Source: Fragilaria crotonensis (Eukaryota > Bacillariophyta > Fragilariophyceae > Fragilariales > Fragilariaceae). Taken from it: a stretch of DNA of 64,000 nucleotides. This document shows, in pieces, positions 21,564-32,293 of the stretch. Position numbers and translations under genes: made by a program. The notes beneath the pieces are model-generated. The model was not told where the DNA came from and did no database searches. It saw only the letters and a program-made list of their open reading frames with translations. Positions within the stretch are counted from its first letter, which is position 1; every line of letters starts with the position of its first letter. The DNA lies in assembly GCA_022925895.1 (NCBI GenBank), contig JAKSYS010000028.1, positions 1 to 64,000 on the forward strand. Reading direction: 5' to 3'.

Positions 21564-22779
21564 AGCAAATGTCAGGAAAGTATCGAGTGAGAAGGAACAA
21601 CAGCAATGATAACAATAACGAAGAAATGTGGGTGCATTCTGCACGGATGCTGATGTTCTTGAGCCGCGTTCAGTCCTATATATGTGTTTCCGACCACATA
21701 ATTGCAGATACTTCAGTACCAGGTACGAGCACACAGCACACTCCATGCATTGGTCAGATAAATGAAAATCTTTGAGAATAGAGTACTACTCGAATTCGGT
21801 GTTATATTTCCTTGAATTTAATTTTAGTATTCGACTACTTTAATTTTCGTCGAAGTTGCTATTGCTGGACTACTCAATACATTACGTCCAACCTTGTCTT
21901 TTGCTTTATGTGTACTCCGGCACTAAAAGATTTTCATTTTCCTCGTCTCCCGTCTCAGCAGCAAGACCACCATACATTTGAGGAGGCGAGTAGATGCAGT
22001 GCGACGTGCTATGGAACATACCATTCCTCTTACTTGTATGATGCGTGTTATGTGTTAAATCATATGTGTGTGAACTTGAACCATGGACGAAAGTAGTCTA
22101 AAAACATCGCCCATTTCAGTCGGTGAGCGTCAGAACGACAAGTATGTTCCAGATTTTCGCGACGTCTGGACATGACCACGCACGTCAGTGAGAGATGGAA
22201 TGACATCACCGACGGAATGTGGAACTTCTGTACTGCACCGGAATAAACCCTGCGGTTGACCGTGTCAAAGTGTTTCTGTCTGTGAAACAGCCAGGACACC
22301 TGGAGTGTTGGAGTTCATGTCACGCACACACAGAAGTATATTCTACTGCATGTAGAATCGTTTCTGGTTTCTGTTGCATTACTTGTACTCGCTCTCAGCG
22401 AGATTGCTTCGACCTGCTGGAGTAATCCTATACGCCGTAGGTGCGTATCATGAGTTCCTTTTGGGAGATGATGGTGCCTCAGCGGTGTACATATTTCGTT
22501 GATGCCTCATTTTCCTGGATGATGACAAACGGTGGACGTCCTGGACGTCACACGTGGAATTCGCACGATTGGCACCATCGTTCTTCGTATGCCTGTGAGC
22601 TGGTATATTTTGAATCGTAGTGTGGCACGGCTACCAGATGTTCATAGAAATCTTTCGACTGAGCCCCCTTTGCGTTGACCCTTCCACTCGAGTAATACTC
22701 CAGTGTACTTACTCCTTCTCATCACGGACTAACGTAAGGTGTTCACAATTCTAGATTACAGAGTACCGCATTGTCAATC
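21564..22779. other. Long intergenic region
   Basis: 1.2 kb upstream of two divergent genes. Only short, compositionally random open frames. No RNA gene or repeat recognised. Confidence 0.5.
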
Positions 22780-24121
22780 ATGAGACTTAAGAATGCTCCA
22801 GATTATTCCATGGATTCTGGAAGTTCGACTCCTGAAGTCGTCGAACAACTCCTTGGTGCAAAGCGAGCTCGTCCTGCCTCTTCCTTGGACGTGAAGGTGT
22901 CGAATGGGAAGAACTTGACTCGACCACCGAAGAATAAAAAGCCACAAGCTAATCAACAGCAGCATATTTCTAAAGATCCCATACGACCCCGAGGTGGAAG
23001 CGGCATTCCACGAACCAAGTTCGATTTGTCAGAATTGGAGGGCTTGACTGAGGAAGAGATTCTGCAGGCTCTTCAGGATGATCCAGAGTTGGCTGCAGCC
23101 GCTGCGGCTGCCGCAGAAAGGATGCGAAAGTCAGCTAGAGTGCCACCCAAGGAACCGCTCAAACGCAACAGCATACAGTGAGCATCCACCTCATCTCAAA
23201 GCTATGATGGATGAAGGGGTTCCGATTAAGCAGTGGATTGTGCTTTTGGTGTTATTGGCAGCAGGACTGTACCAGCTTCGAAAGGCTATTGTTGGATCCA
23301 AATCCACTCCAGCGGTTACCGTTTCAGCCAAGAAAACAGACAAGCAGCTTGCGCGGAAGGCAGGGAAGAGGAAGAAGGCTATGGCCCCGACTGCAAACAA
23401 GTTGCGCTCGGCACCGGTGGTGCACGACACATTGACACAGGTCGAGGAAGACTTGTTGGTGCAAGAAGTCCCAGTTGCAGCTCCTGCAAAGAAGGGTTCC
23501 ACCGCCCACCATAGCAAGAAGAAATCTCGTAAGCCCAAGGCTAAGACGGAACAGCATCGCGCAACACAGAATCCTGCGAAGGAGACCTTGTCCCATGAGT
23601 CTCCCGACTCGGTGTCAACGGACGGTTCTTCCAGCACCGACGCCGGAGCTGATGACGCTGTTGAAGTAGGAGGAGAGGTCGAAAGCAATGCAGTCGCCAA
23701 AAATGGTGATAACGGGTGGCAAACTGTCGGCGCTGTCACAGCCTCTGAGACTCCAGTTTCCAAGGAGGAAAACAATGCGACACCTGCTGATGTTGACGAA
23801 CACAAGAATGGAGCATCCACTGTGTACGAGTCCAAGACGGACGAGCCAACTGCCGATGAAGCCGTCGCTGTGGTCAACAATTCCAAAAAGAAGAAGAAAA
23901 AAGCGTCGCCTATAGTTTCTGAGAAATCGGCGACTGAAGCTGTTCCACATAGCGATTTGCCAGCCGCGGATCAAGTCCCTGCCGAAATCAACACTTTTGA
24001 CGATGAAGCCCTAGCGCTTCAATTGCAGCGGGAAGAGGAAAAGCTCATTGACCATGAAGTCAATCAGGCAGCATCGCAAAACATTTGGGAGGAGGTATGC
24101 CTCAAGAAAAAGGAAAAGTGA
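22780..24121 (+). CDS. Lys-rich single-pass membrane protein, split by a frame change near 23.18 kb
   Basis: Two adjacent frames seem to be one gene. The first (22780-23181) encodes a basic N-terminus and the helical FDLSELEGLTEEEILQALQD followed by an Ala run. The second has its own ATG at 23204 but is open from further upstream; it starts with KQWIVLLVLLAAGLYQLRK, a single membrane helix, then a long Lys/Ala/Glu-rich region, GWQTVGAV, a KKKKKK run and a C-terminal helix DDEALALQLQREEEK that resembles a ubiquitin-interacting motif. Joining needs a one-base change at about 23175; a 56-nt GTGAGC..CAG intron at the same place leaves the wrong frame. Alternatively these are two genes 22 nt apart. 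Function unknown; orientation suggests a cytosolic Lys-rich domain on an endomembrane. Confidence 0.6.
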
Positions 24122-24458
24122 CGCTTCTTTTTAGCATCGACGGCACCGTGACGCCGACGTCTAGGCCGTCCTCCTTGTTCGCTATATTTGCTAGATAAGT
24201 ATATCTTCAAGTTGAAGTTACATTCATCAATCCAAGTCTGCTGTTCTGGCAGTATAAGCTATTCGTGTTTTGCCATTTACGAGATCTGAAGATGGGTGAG
24301 GGCGATATGCCACCACTGGAAAGGCACATGCTATTGCATGGAAGAGATGTGTGACGGTCGCGTCAGCATCAGGTAGCATTGGGATTGGGGCAGTTGCCTA
24401 CGCTGCATCTTTAATACATAGAGAAGTAACGCCGATGACCAAGCTGTATTATTTCCAC
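24122..24458. other. Intergenic between convergent genes
   Basis: Shared 3' region of the two flanking genes. Nothing recognised. Confidence 0.4.
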
Positions 24459-26112
24459 TTAGATTGCCACTGACGTGTCACTCAAAGTGCCTTCGTTCGA
24501 TGCCGCAACAGCAACTTCATCATCGCTCACAGTCTCTTCGTCACTTGGATTCGAGACCAACCGCTGTGCGAGCTCTACCAGCCCATCAGTGCACTGAGAT
24601 ATCAGATCTCCGTTAGTCGATTTGACAACTGAATCGCCTTATGAGTCACTAATCTTTCTTGCAGTTCATTGGCAGTCAATTTGCTCCAATCGTTCACGCG
24701 TTCTTCTTGAAGTCGTCGATTCGCATCCTTAACAGCCTCCCGCGTACGTCGACCCATATCCTTGGCCTGCCACTTGGCTTCAGTTTCCAACTGTCCCAAC
24801 AAACGACCCCTCGAAAAGGCACTTCCTTGCATGGACTGCTGTACAATGTTATATTTGATTGTTTTCCGCATATCCCGGAGCGCATCGTTCAAATCTTGGT
24901 GCGTATTGCCTCCCCAAACGCGTGGATCGTTCACGATAAACAGGGGGACATTGGCTTCTTGGCATGTGTTTGCAAATACCGCATCGATCCAGGCACACGC
25001 TGCAAGGCCGCTCCGTCCGCAATGACTGCATGGGGTTTGTGAGAGGCCCAATTGCGCCGATTGCCCTCTTTCCCCGCAGGATCGCGGTGCAAAAATGGAG
25101 GGAGGAACCATTCCCAAATTGCGCGATTAGAAGGCACGGTAGTTTTGAAGACATTGCCATAGAGTATGCGAGTCAGGGACGATGCAGGATTCAGAGTGCT
25201 ACCAAATGGAACTTTGCCATTAATCTAACACGCGGAAAGTGAGACAAGCTGAGTGACGGCCACAACACGGAGCATGGGTTTACAATGGGCTGCACAAACT
25301 TACTCTGATTTGCATCTCTTCAATCCACGCATATTGATTCCATGGTGCGTCGATTTCGTCCTCTTCCGTCGCCAACACAGATTCTTCAGCGGGATCCTTA
25401 CGAGAGTTTGTGCCTACACCATCTGTGTTCTCGGCTTTGTTGTCTGCATTCCTGCCGCCTCCAGGTGGTTTGTCCTTTGGGTTCAACGGCCGAGAGGTGT
25501 ACTTACCAGGATCATAGTTTATCAAGCTTCCAAATTGATGGGTCTTTCTCATATTGTACGGGTTCAAATCGGCAATGCTTGCTTCCAACAACTCCACTCC
25601 AATCTTCTTTTGTTTCCGACATTTAATGAGACTTTTCGCGAAACTTTTTTGAGCCACTCGAAATGCTATTTGTTGTTTCGTATCAGTTGAAGTCTTGCCG
25701 TCACTGCTACCTGCAGTCGCAGGAGAAATTAGTGTACTCTTCAAATCCTTCGCTGGGGCGACGTCGTCGGCATAAATTTTACTCAAATTGATGCGACATT
25801 CTCCATCAAAGGCTACCCTCATTTCGGGAACGTCAATCGCCAGCACTCGAAGTCGGTGCGGACTCCACGGGGTTGTTCATCGTTTGATGTGAACGCTTGT
25901 AGGTATGGCTTTTGAGCAATTCGATCCATTAGATCTGCTTCGATTTGGAAAATAGAATCGTTATCCGACGCTTTTGTTTGCCCTCGTTGTTGTTGTTGTT
26001 GTGCACTGGTTGACGTCCGAACCAAAACACCAGCAGTCAGAATACCTGTGGATGCCACCACCAGAGTTGACGCAGATGATCTGGAGCGGAGGAGTTGACT
26101 CATGGACGACAT
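24459..26112 (-). CDS. Conserved-looking unknown protein, probably mitochondrial; three frame changes
   Basis: I read one gene of about 520 residues. It starts [20 protein letters not shown], a presequence-like Arg/Ser helix with a hydrophobic stretch. One clear intron, 25303-25225 (GTAAGT..TAG, phase 0), joins EEMQIR to [17 protein letters not shown]. Three places need one extra base to keep the frame: near 25845 (TDFE to [12 protein letters not shown]), near 25010 (AVIADGAAL to [10 protein letters not shown]) and near 24640 (LVTHK to [14 protein letters not shown]). All three look like single-base losses. The middle part holds [20 protein letters not shown] and [18 protein letters not shown], which look like an enzyme or nucleotide-binding core, but I do not recognise the family. 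The C-terminus is a charged helix with a Ser/Asp-rich end at 24459. A pseudogene is possible, but three same-sign shifts in otherwise well-kept protein sequence favour assembly error. Confidence 0.6.
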
Positions 26113-26496
26113 GCTAGGATTCTACACCTCACGACAATTGCGTGAGAGCCGCAATGTGATTAAGCGCAAGTTCAATGTTGTCAAGATTGTGATCGGTTCA
26201 ATCTTCATTGAGAGCTTGTGATATGGATGTCACTGTGGGAACAATTCGAATGCATGAACAAGAGTGATGAATATATCTATGCAGGATTGTTTATTTGTTC
26301 GCACTACTAGCAGACTGGTACCAGCAGTGTTGTACTACTGTGATACAGTACTGCAGTACGAGCTCACCGCATGCGGATGTTTCTTCTTCCTTCGTTTTCA
26401 TGCCATGTCATAGCAACGTGCTACGTGCTACGTTAGTGTAGGACACGTTTTTCGAACCAACCGCGCAACGATCATTTTTCTTCGAGAAACTTGACC
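26113..26496. promoter_or_regulatory. Divergent intergenic (candidate bidirectional promoter)
   Basis: 384 bp between two head-to-head genes. GTAC-rich at 26310-26360. No TATA element or other motif can be assigned; the promoter role follows from position only. Confidence 0.35.
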
Positions 26497-27600
26497 ATGT
26501 CATTGCGTTCAGGAAGATCTGCCACAATCCGTCCAAAGCCAAATAAGAAAGATGGGAAGAGGAAGAAGAAGTGTGATCTTGGGTCCGACTGTCCTTACAA
26601 GGATGAATATCAGCACCTAATGGAGTTTTCCCACGACATTGCTGACAGAGGTCATGCCAGTGCGAGGAGCGTTCCAGGCTTTCGACCCTTTGCCGGAGCT
26701 GGCCACACTATGCCAACTTCAGGAGTCGCAAGAAATGGTTCTGCTGCTGGTGCTGCACTGCATCGATCAACTGCCAGTGCAGTTAGACCACCGTTGAGGC
26801 AACAGGAGGAAACCATCGACCTTTGTCATGACCCGGACACGTCAGTCCCGTTGCACTCTCGGAAACGAGCGTCGGCAAAGCGCAAATCAAAGAGCGCCGC
26901 TTCGTCCAATACAAATGCGGCCACTATGAACTCGGTGATTGACCTCTGCGACGATGACAGTGGCGATGATGTGACTGAATTGAAACAACCTAATAATGCC
27001 AAAAAGAAAGCAGTCGCCAAGCGACCGCGCATAGACCACGGCATACCGTCACCCTCGTGGCCAGTCGCAGTCTCCGTGGAGGAGGAGCAACGTCAGCTCG
27101 CTCGAGCCATGGCTGCATCAAATCGTGACGTGGTGCTGGATCAAGATGCTGAGTACTACGAAAGCTTGAGGAAGGACCAGGCCAAAGAGCAAGCCAAACA
27201 TGATGAAGAAGTACGAATTCGGGAAGAAGAAGACATGCGCCGTGCCATAGAGGAGAGTGTAACACTTGCTAAAGAAGAGAAGGAGCGATCGACTATTAGA
27301 GAAGTTCTCGATCACCAGAAACAACTTGAGCCTGAGCCTCCGGAAGGCCCAGACATTGCAACAATTGCATTTCGACTTCCCTCTGAATGTTCCATCCCTC
27401 GACTGGAGCGACGTTTTCCTGTATCCGCACGCGCGGATCAGCTCATTTCATTTCTCAAGAGCAGGGTTGAGCTGACAGCTATTCCCAAGTGGACCCTGCG
27501 CAAGGTCGTTGGCGGCACTGAAATTTTGCCGACCACTGCTTTGAAGGATCTTGGTCTTGCTCCTCGCGGCATCGTGGTGGTTCGGAACGAAGTAAATTAA
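26497..27600 (+). CDS. UBX-domain protein with PBZ-like finger, two SIM-like and UIM-like motifs
   Basis: A 367-residue adaptor-like protein. Near the N-terminus KKKCDLGSDCPYKDEYQHLM followed by EFSH has the C-x5-C-x7-H-x5-H spacing of a PBZ (poly-ADP-ribose-binding) finger; classic PBZ has x6 in the middle. Two acidic-flanked hydrophobic motifs, ETIDLCHDPD and SVIDLCDDDSGDD, look like SUMO-interacting motifs. A Lys/Arg-rich stretch with KRPRID may be a nuclear signal. EEEQRQLARAMAAS and EEEDMRRAIEESVTLAKEEK fit ubiquitin-interacting motifs. The C-terminal 80 residues (IAFRLPSECSIPRLERRFPV, later TALKDLGLAPRGIVVV) resemble a UBX domain, the module that binds p97/Cdc48. I infer a nuclear p97 cofactor reading several modification signals, perhaps in DNA repair. 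The start is the ATG at 26497. Confidence 0.72.
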   Translation: MSLRSGRSATIRPKPNKKDGKRKKKCDLGSDCPYKDEYQHLMEFSHDIADRGHASARSVPGFRPFAGAGHTMPTSGVARNGSAAGAALHRSTASAVRPPLRQQEETIDLCHDPDTSVPLHSRKRASAKRKSKSAASSNTNAATMNSVIDLCDDDSGDDVTELKQPNNAKKKAVAKRPRIDHGIPSPSWPVAVSVEEEQRQLARAMAASNRDVVLDQDAEYYESLRKDQAKEQAKHDEEVRIREEEDMRRAIEESVTLAKEEKERSTIREVLDHQKQLEPEPPEGPDIATIAFRLPSECSIPRLERRFPVSARADQLISFLKSRVELTAIPKWTLRKVVGGTEILPTTALKDLGLAPRGIVVVRNEVN

Positions 27601-27869
27601 AATGTCTTTGATGTTCAACGTTTGCGTTATATTTGGAAGCATGCAATAGGAGTGCTTGACGGCCGCTGTGAATGGCGGTTAATTGCGAACGAAATGCTGG
27701 TACATAGCTCCTCGAGGGACGGTTTGGGTCACGCGGACCAGTTCCATCAGAAGACAGCCACCGCCTTGCGATTTTGTAAGGCACGAGACCTTGTGCCTTG
27801 TTCAGCGTAACAAGTATCTGGTGCAACGAAATAGTTGGCGATCTATTTGGAAAAATGCTTCTGGGCTTA

Positions 27870-29852
27870 CTAAGAGTCGAGTGCAATCGACGACTTTACC
27901 AAACTTTTTCCATTGTATGGAGTACACTGTAACATATCCAACAAATTGGGGCATTTGAATCCAAGCTTCCTACAAGCATACACACAGTTATTGACGAGTG
28001 GCTCATTCCCTTCCGATGCGAACCAATCTGCTTGTTGATCAAGCACCGAAAACAGCTTCGGTAACTTCATTCCAAGTGACGCACACGCAAGGACACAGGT
28101 TGTCACATCTATTGGCTCGCCGTCTGTGAACAGCCATTGGGCTTGTTGGTCTAGCACACGAAATAGTTGGGGACATGCGATTCCAACCGATCCGCAGGCC
28201 CAAACACACTTCGAGAAATTTCTGACTCCAGAATCCAACAGCATTGCAGTATTCTCGTCGAGCAATCCAAAAAGAATGGGGCACTTGATTTTAAGCTTGC
28301 CAAAAGCCCAAACACAGTTCGTGATGTTTTGAGGAGTGCCATACTTAAACAACAGCGCTGCATCTTGCTGCATACATTGAATCATTTTGGGAGAGTTGAT
28401 TTCAAGTGAACCAAACGCCCAAATGCAGTCCGTGACATTTTGCAGACTTCCTGCTTCAAAGAACCACTCTGCCTTCCGGTCCAGCAATCCAAAAAGTGTT
28501 GGAGCTACAAATCCAAGCCGACCACAAGCCCAGACACAGTCCGAAATATTTCCTGGAGTTCCGTTTTCAACCATCCACGCCGCTCTCTTTTCTAGCCAAC
28601 CGAATAGGATGGGAGATTGAATGTCGAGCAACGCACACGTCCGCACAACAAGAGCGACATGGTTTGGATCGCCAGCCCTTGTCATCCACCCTCCATTTTG
28701 TTCGAGCAAGTGGAAGAGATTCGGAGAGAAGATTCCAAGCTTGCCACATGCGCCAATGCACGCAGCGATCTGATGTGCATTGCCGTCATTAAATAACTTG
28801 GTCGCATTTTGTTCAAGCAATTCGAACAATTTGGGGGATGCGACTCCAAGCTCGCCGCAAGCCCATACACAATCTGAGATCTGATCTAAATCGCCGCTCT
28901 CAAACACCAATTCTGCATTTTCTTCGAGAAATTGAAAGACAGTCGGCGCAACCACACCGCCCTTACCACAGGCCCATAGAAAGTTGGCTAACACTGCGGG
29001 ATCGCTCTTTTGAAGGAGTGTATCAGCGTTGTGCTCTAGCAATTCAAACATCTTGGGGTGGACTGTTCCGCACAGAGCACAAGCCCGTAGAAAGATCGAG
29101 ATGGCTACTGCATGGCCGCTGTCAAACACCCATACTGCAGTTTCCTCGTTGTTGAACCAATCTATGACCCGCTTTGCTACATCATTGTCTTGTAATCCCA
29201 TATTTCCGATTGCATACAGGGCTTGTGCAAGATTCTGGACCCTCAATCCTGCCAAACCGTGACTATCAAGCTCAGCCACAAGGTTGTCAAGCATTATATC
29301 TAACCTTGGATCTCCCAGTTTTGGTTCCATGCGCGCGAGATGTATCAACGCAATGGAAATGGCGTCAATGTCAAAAACATGCCTCTCTGCCAGATACAGT
29401 GTCATGACTTTATTCCAGTTCTGCACACCCGCCCCAAGTTGCACGATTCTATTTCTAATTTCCAACAGCGCCTGTTGGTCCGGAGTTTCCGTCTGAGGTT
29501 GCTGTCCCGGTGTCGTGGAGTCGCTCCCTTTCGTCTTGCCGTCACTTTCCTTCTTGAGCCCCAAAATGTCTCGCTTCACATTGATGACAAGTGGTGGTGG
29601 TGCACGCGCCTTGTTTGCCCATCGGTGATGTTCTTCTTCCGTGGCTTTGGATGCAATGGTGGAGTGGTGATAGTATCTAGTAGTGACATTAGTCATGATC
29701 TCCTGCCTTGAAGGATGATACAGCACCGTCGACAACCGTTCATGATGTTGATGGGCTATATGTTGAAGGCGGGACGAGAGTCCAAACGATCGCCATCCGC
29801 AAGAACTCTGAGGACGGACAATGCTCCCTCTTCGTGCTACCAATCCGATCAT
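27870..29852 (-). CDS. Organellar OPR-like helical-repeat protein, 12 repeats
   Basis: A 660-residue protein. The Arg/Ser/His-rich N-terminus (MIGLVARRGSIVRPQ...) looks like a mitochondrial or plastid presequence. From about residue 200 to the end there are some 12 repeats of about 37 residues with the consensus NISDCVWACGxLGxxxPxLF followed by xLLExxAxWLxxxG. The WA(C/F)GxLG core matches the helix-turn-helix repeats of OPR/FASTK/RAP-type organellar RNA-binding proteins, which govern stability, processing or translation of organelle transcripts. No C-terminal RAP or nuclease domain is seen. I used the ATG at 29852; 22 more in-frame codons upstream begin with TTG. Single exon. The target RNA cannot be predicted. 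Confidence 0.75.
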   Translation of the reverse strand: MIGLVARRGSIVRPQSSCGWRSFGLSSRLQHIAHQHHERLSTVLYHPSRQEIMTNVTTRYYHHSTIASKATEEEHHRWANKARAPPPLVINVKRDILGLKKESDGKTKGSDSTTPGQQPQTETPDQQALLEIRNRIVQLGAGVQNWNKVMTLYLAERHVFDIDAISIALIHLARMEPKLGDPRLDIMLDNLVAELDSHGLAGLRVQNLAQALYAIGNMGLQDNDVAKRVIDWFNNEETAVWVFDSGHAVAISIFLRACALCGTVHPKMFELLEHNADTLLQKSDPAVLANFLWACGKGGVVAPTVFQFLEENAELVFESGDLDQISDCVWACGELGVASPKLFELLEQNATKLFNDGNAHQIAACIGACGKLGIFSPNLFHLLEQNGGWMTRAGDPNHVALVVRTCALLDIQSPILFGWLEKRAAWMVENGTPGNISDCVWACGRLGFVAPTLFGLLDRKAEWFFEAGSLQNVTDCIWAFGSLEINSPKMIQCMQQDAALLFKYGTPQNITNCVWAFGKLKIKCPILFGLLDENTAMLLDSGVRNFSKCVWACGSVGIACPQLFRVLDQQAQWLFTDGEPIDVTTCVLACASLGMKLPKLFSVLDQQADWFASEGNEPLVNNCVYACRKLGFKCPNLLDMLQCTPYNGKSLVKSSIALDS

Positions 29853-30336
29853 CGGGAAGCCTACAGGATAAGTATAGTTCTGGCGGTGTACAAGACTGTG
29901 GGCTGCAGCAGCGTTCAAGCTCGCAAGGTATCAGAGTATTTTCGCTTCGGTTGGAGAATGCCGAACGGAGGTTTGCTGACGATCCAGATCCTTCACAGCG
30001 AGGCGAGTTTGCTTCTCCATCACGTTTGTTTTTTAATATACACGATACGCAGTATACAGTGTACAGGATCCTGGATGATGTGTGCTCCGTCATTTGCTGG
30101 ACCAGGTTTTTGCGATCCTTGAGAACGAGTATACTCTCTACCTCAATCGCGGCCCAGAAACTACCGGTAGTACAAGGTACTGGTAGGCGCAGTAGCGTTA
30201 ACCTTGAGGATGTCGAATACTGCAGTGCTCAGTACTTGCGTTTATTCGTACTCCAGTACCTTTTCACCAGGGAGAATTGTTCCACATTTGTTTCCTGCTT
30301 CTCTGCATCTCTGATCAGTCCCATTTGTCGACTATC
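29853..30336. promoter_or_regulatory. Divergent intergenic (candidate bidirectional promoter)
   Basis: 484 bp between head-to-head genes (OPR-like protein on minus, DHHC enzyme on plus). Some GTAC-type palindromes at 30165-30260. No specific element assigned. Confidence 0.35.
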
Positions 30337-31913
30337 ATGGCAACAAGACGGACGACAGCGACGAATCAAGAAAGGACTCCCTTGATTGCTCGTCGCCAAC
30401 GGCAACATCATCATGATCCCTACTCTCCCTTAACACAAGATTTGGACAAGGAGGATCGCCGGTCCATTCTAGGTCGAGTTTCAGCGGCTTCGGCGTCCCT
30501 ATATGCGTTCCTTCAGAACAATCCAAATTCTTTCAATAACACAATCAGCAGCAAAACTCCAGCCAGAGATCGTTCAACGCCGGGTACAATGACATCAAAT
30601 AATAAAAACAATGACGAGGATTTCTATGAAGATACGTACAACGATTTGCCGTGGAGATGCTCGTTCGGTACGCGAGAAGATGTGAGTGGTGCGAATGAAG
30701 TGTAGCTAGTCTCGTGGGTGGGTGTCATTGGTGAATGTTCCATGAGACTAAAACATCAATACTAACACTGTTGCAACAGGATGGAATCTGGATGAACCGA
30801 AATGATCAAGCGGGAGTTATCATGTCCTTTATCGTATGGTTGCTGATAAGTAAGTGAAGAATATCGAGGAGGTTTTTGACGCAAAGGCATGCTACGGATC
30901 GCCATACCTCAAGCAGATATTCCTCTCACCGTGCACTCACAAAACACACAGTTTACTCGGGAGTCACTGTTACGCTCTTGGCATATAGCAATCATTTGCC
31001 GGGGATAATCGCCATATCATACAGTACCATTTGTGCTCTGGCCTTGGCTTCTCACGCAAAAACGACGTTTGCTGATCCTGGTTCCATTCCACAGGCGGCT
31101 GTCCCTCGAACGATGGATACACGTCCTTCGAAACGGGCAATGCACGCCATGTGCTCACATTGCCAAACTTACAAACCGCCATTGGCGCATCACTGTCGTA
31201 TATGTAATCGGTGTATATCGAGAATGGATCACCATTGTCCCTGGATGAATAACTGTGTGGGTATTGGGAATTTGAGTGAGTGCGTTGTGCGTATGTACCT
31301 GCAGTCAGCGGACGTTGTTTGAGATGTGTTTCAGCAGTCTCGATCTTTCACTAATTCGTTGCTCGCCACACTATCACCCACGCCGCTACATTCAGAACAC
31401 TTCATCCTGTTTCTTGCGTACACATGGATTGGGTCTGTTTCTGCATTGCTCATTTTCGCATGGAGTTACTTCCTTTGCCTGTCCCCCACTGGAATGGAAT
31501 CGTGTACATTTTCGGTCGTAATCATCCAACTCGTCCGCGCCATGACTTTCATCGCCGTAGGAGCTTGCCTTTTTACATCCTCCATGCTAACGAGTGTCAT
31601 GTATGGAGTAATGACTGGTATCGGGACGATAGACCGTCTCAAGCAAAAAGCTACCAACAAAAATGACATCACAGCATCGGAGCCTCTTCACGACGAGGGA
31701 CCTATCCCATTGCGCGATATCTTTGGCATTGAGGGATATTGGACCTGGTGGCTTCCCGTAGATCCAGTCTTTGAGGATTATGATCGTATTTTTGGATACG
31801 CCACACCCCAAAGATTGTTGCGCGAGAAAGACCAAAATGATAGTGATTTAGCCAGTAGGGGAGGTGACTATTCCCCGGCAGAGACGGATTCGAGGGGCTA
31901 TTCTCAGGTTTAA
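30337..31913 (+). CDS. DHHC-type protein S-palmitoyltransferase
   Basis: Four exons, 30337-30681, 30780-30849, 30952-31275 and 31396-31913, total 418 residues; introns are GTGAGT..CAG, GTAAGT..CAG, GTGAGT..CAG in phases 0, 1 and 1. The DHHC Cys-rich domain is complete: [20 protein letters not shown] then [20 protein letters not shown], which continues across intron 3 into [11 protein letters not shown]. Two hydrophobic segments precede it ([11 protein letters not shown] and [14 protein letters not shown]) and two follow, giving four membrane passes with the active Cys on the cytosolic face. DPGSIP lies just before the Cys-rich domain, as usual. It transfers palmitate to Cys of client proteins, probably at the Golgi or plasma membrane. 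The cytosolic N-terminus of about 115 residues is disordered. The reading is intact. Confidence 0.9.
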
Positions 31914-32293
31914 GATTCGTGTGTGTGGTGCGATGACAGGACGACACACATATTCTTTCGTAATGGTATTAAATTTGTTTTGGGGCAGGGAAAGTAGCAT
32001 GTCTCTTTTTGCGTTAGCGTTCGATTAGTAATCATTGCAATCAAGGGCCGAAGTCCAAATAGGTTGCAAGGAGGTTGTGCTGATTGGGAGTAAAGCCAAT
32101 CGTCGTCCGCGTTACTAGAGAATTGGAGTGCTTTTGACTACATCACAACGCTTGGATGGAAATTGCGTGTGCTGTATCACAACGCTTGGATGGAAATTGC
32201 GTGTATGATGCAACGAGAACGCACGGACATATGCCATCGAGTCCTATGGCTCAACAACTCACTTCAGCAAGATCCCAATCCAACCTATCGCAA
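31914..32293. other. Intergenic between convergent genes, with short tandem repeat
   Basis: A 29-bp sequence, containing CACAACGCTTGGATGGAAAT, occurs at 32142-32170 and again at 32176-32204. Otherwise nothing recognised. Confidence 0.6.

Noticed and set aside
23191-23886. Minus-strand 231-codon open frame
   Set aside because: Antisense shadow of the Lys/Ala/Glu-rich membrane protein; no domain and improbable Ser/Ala/Thr composition.
24602-25846. Treating the minus-strand pieces as separate small genes
   Set aside because: A good intron plus continuous motif order makes one gene with one-base breaks more likely.
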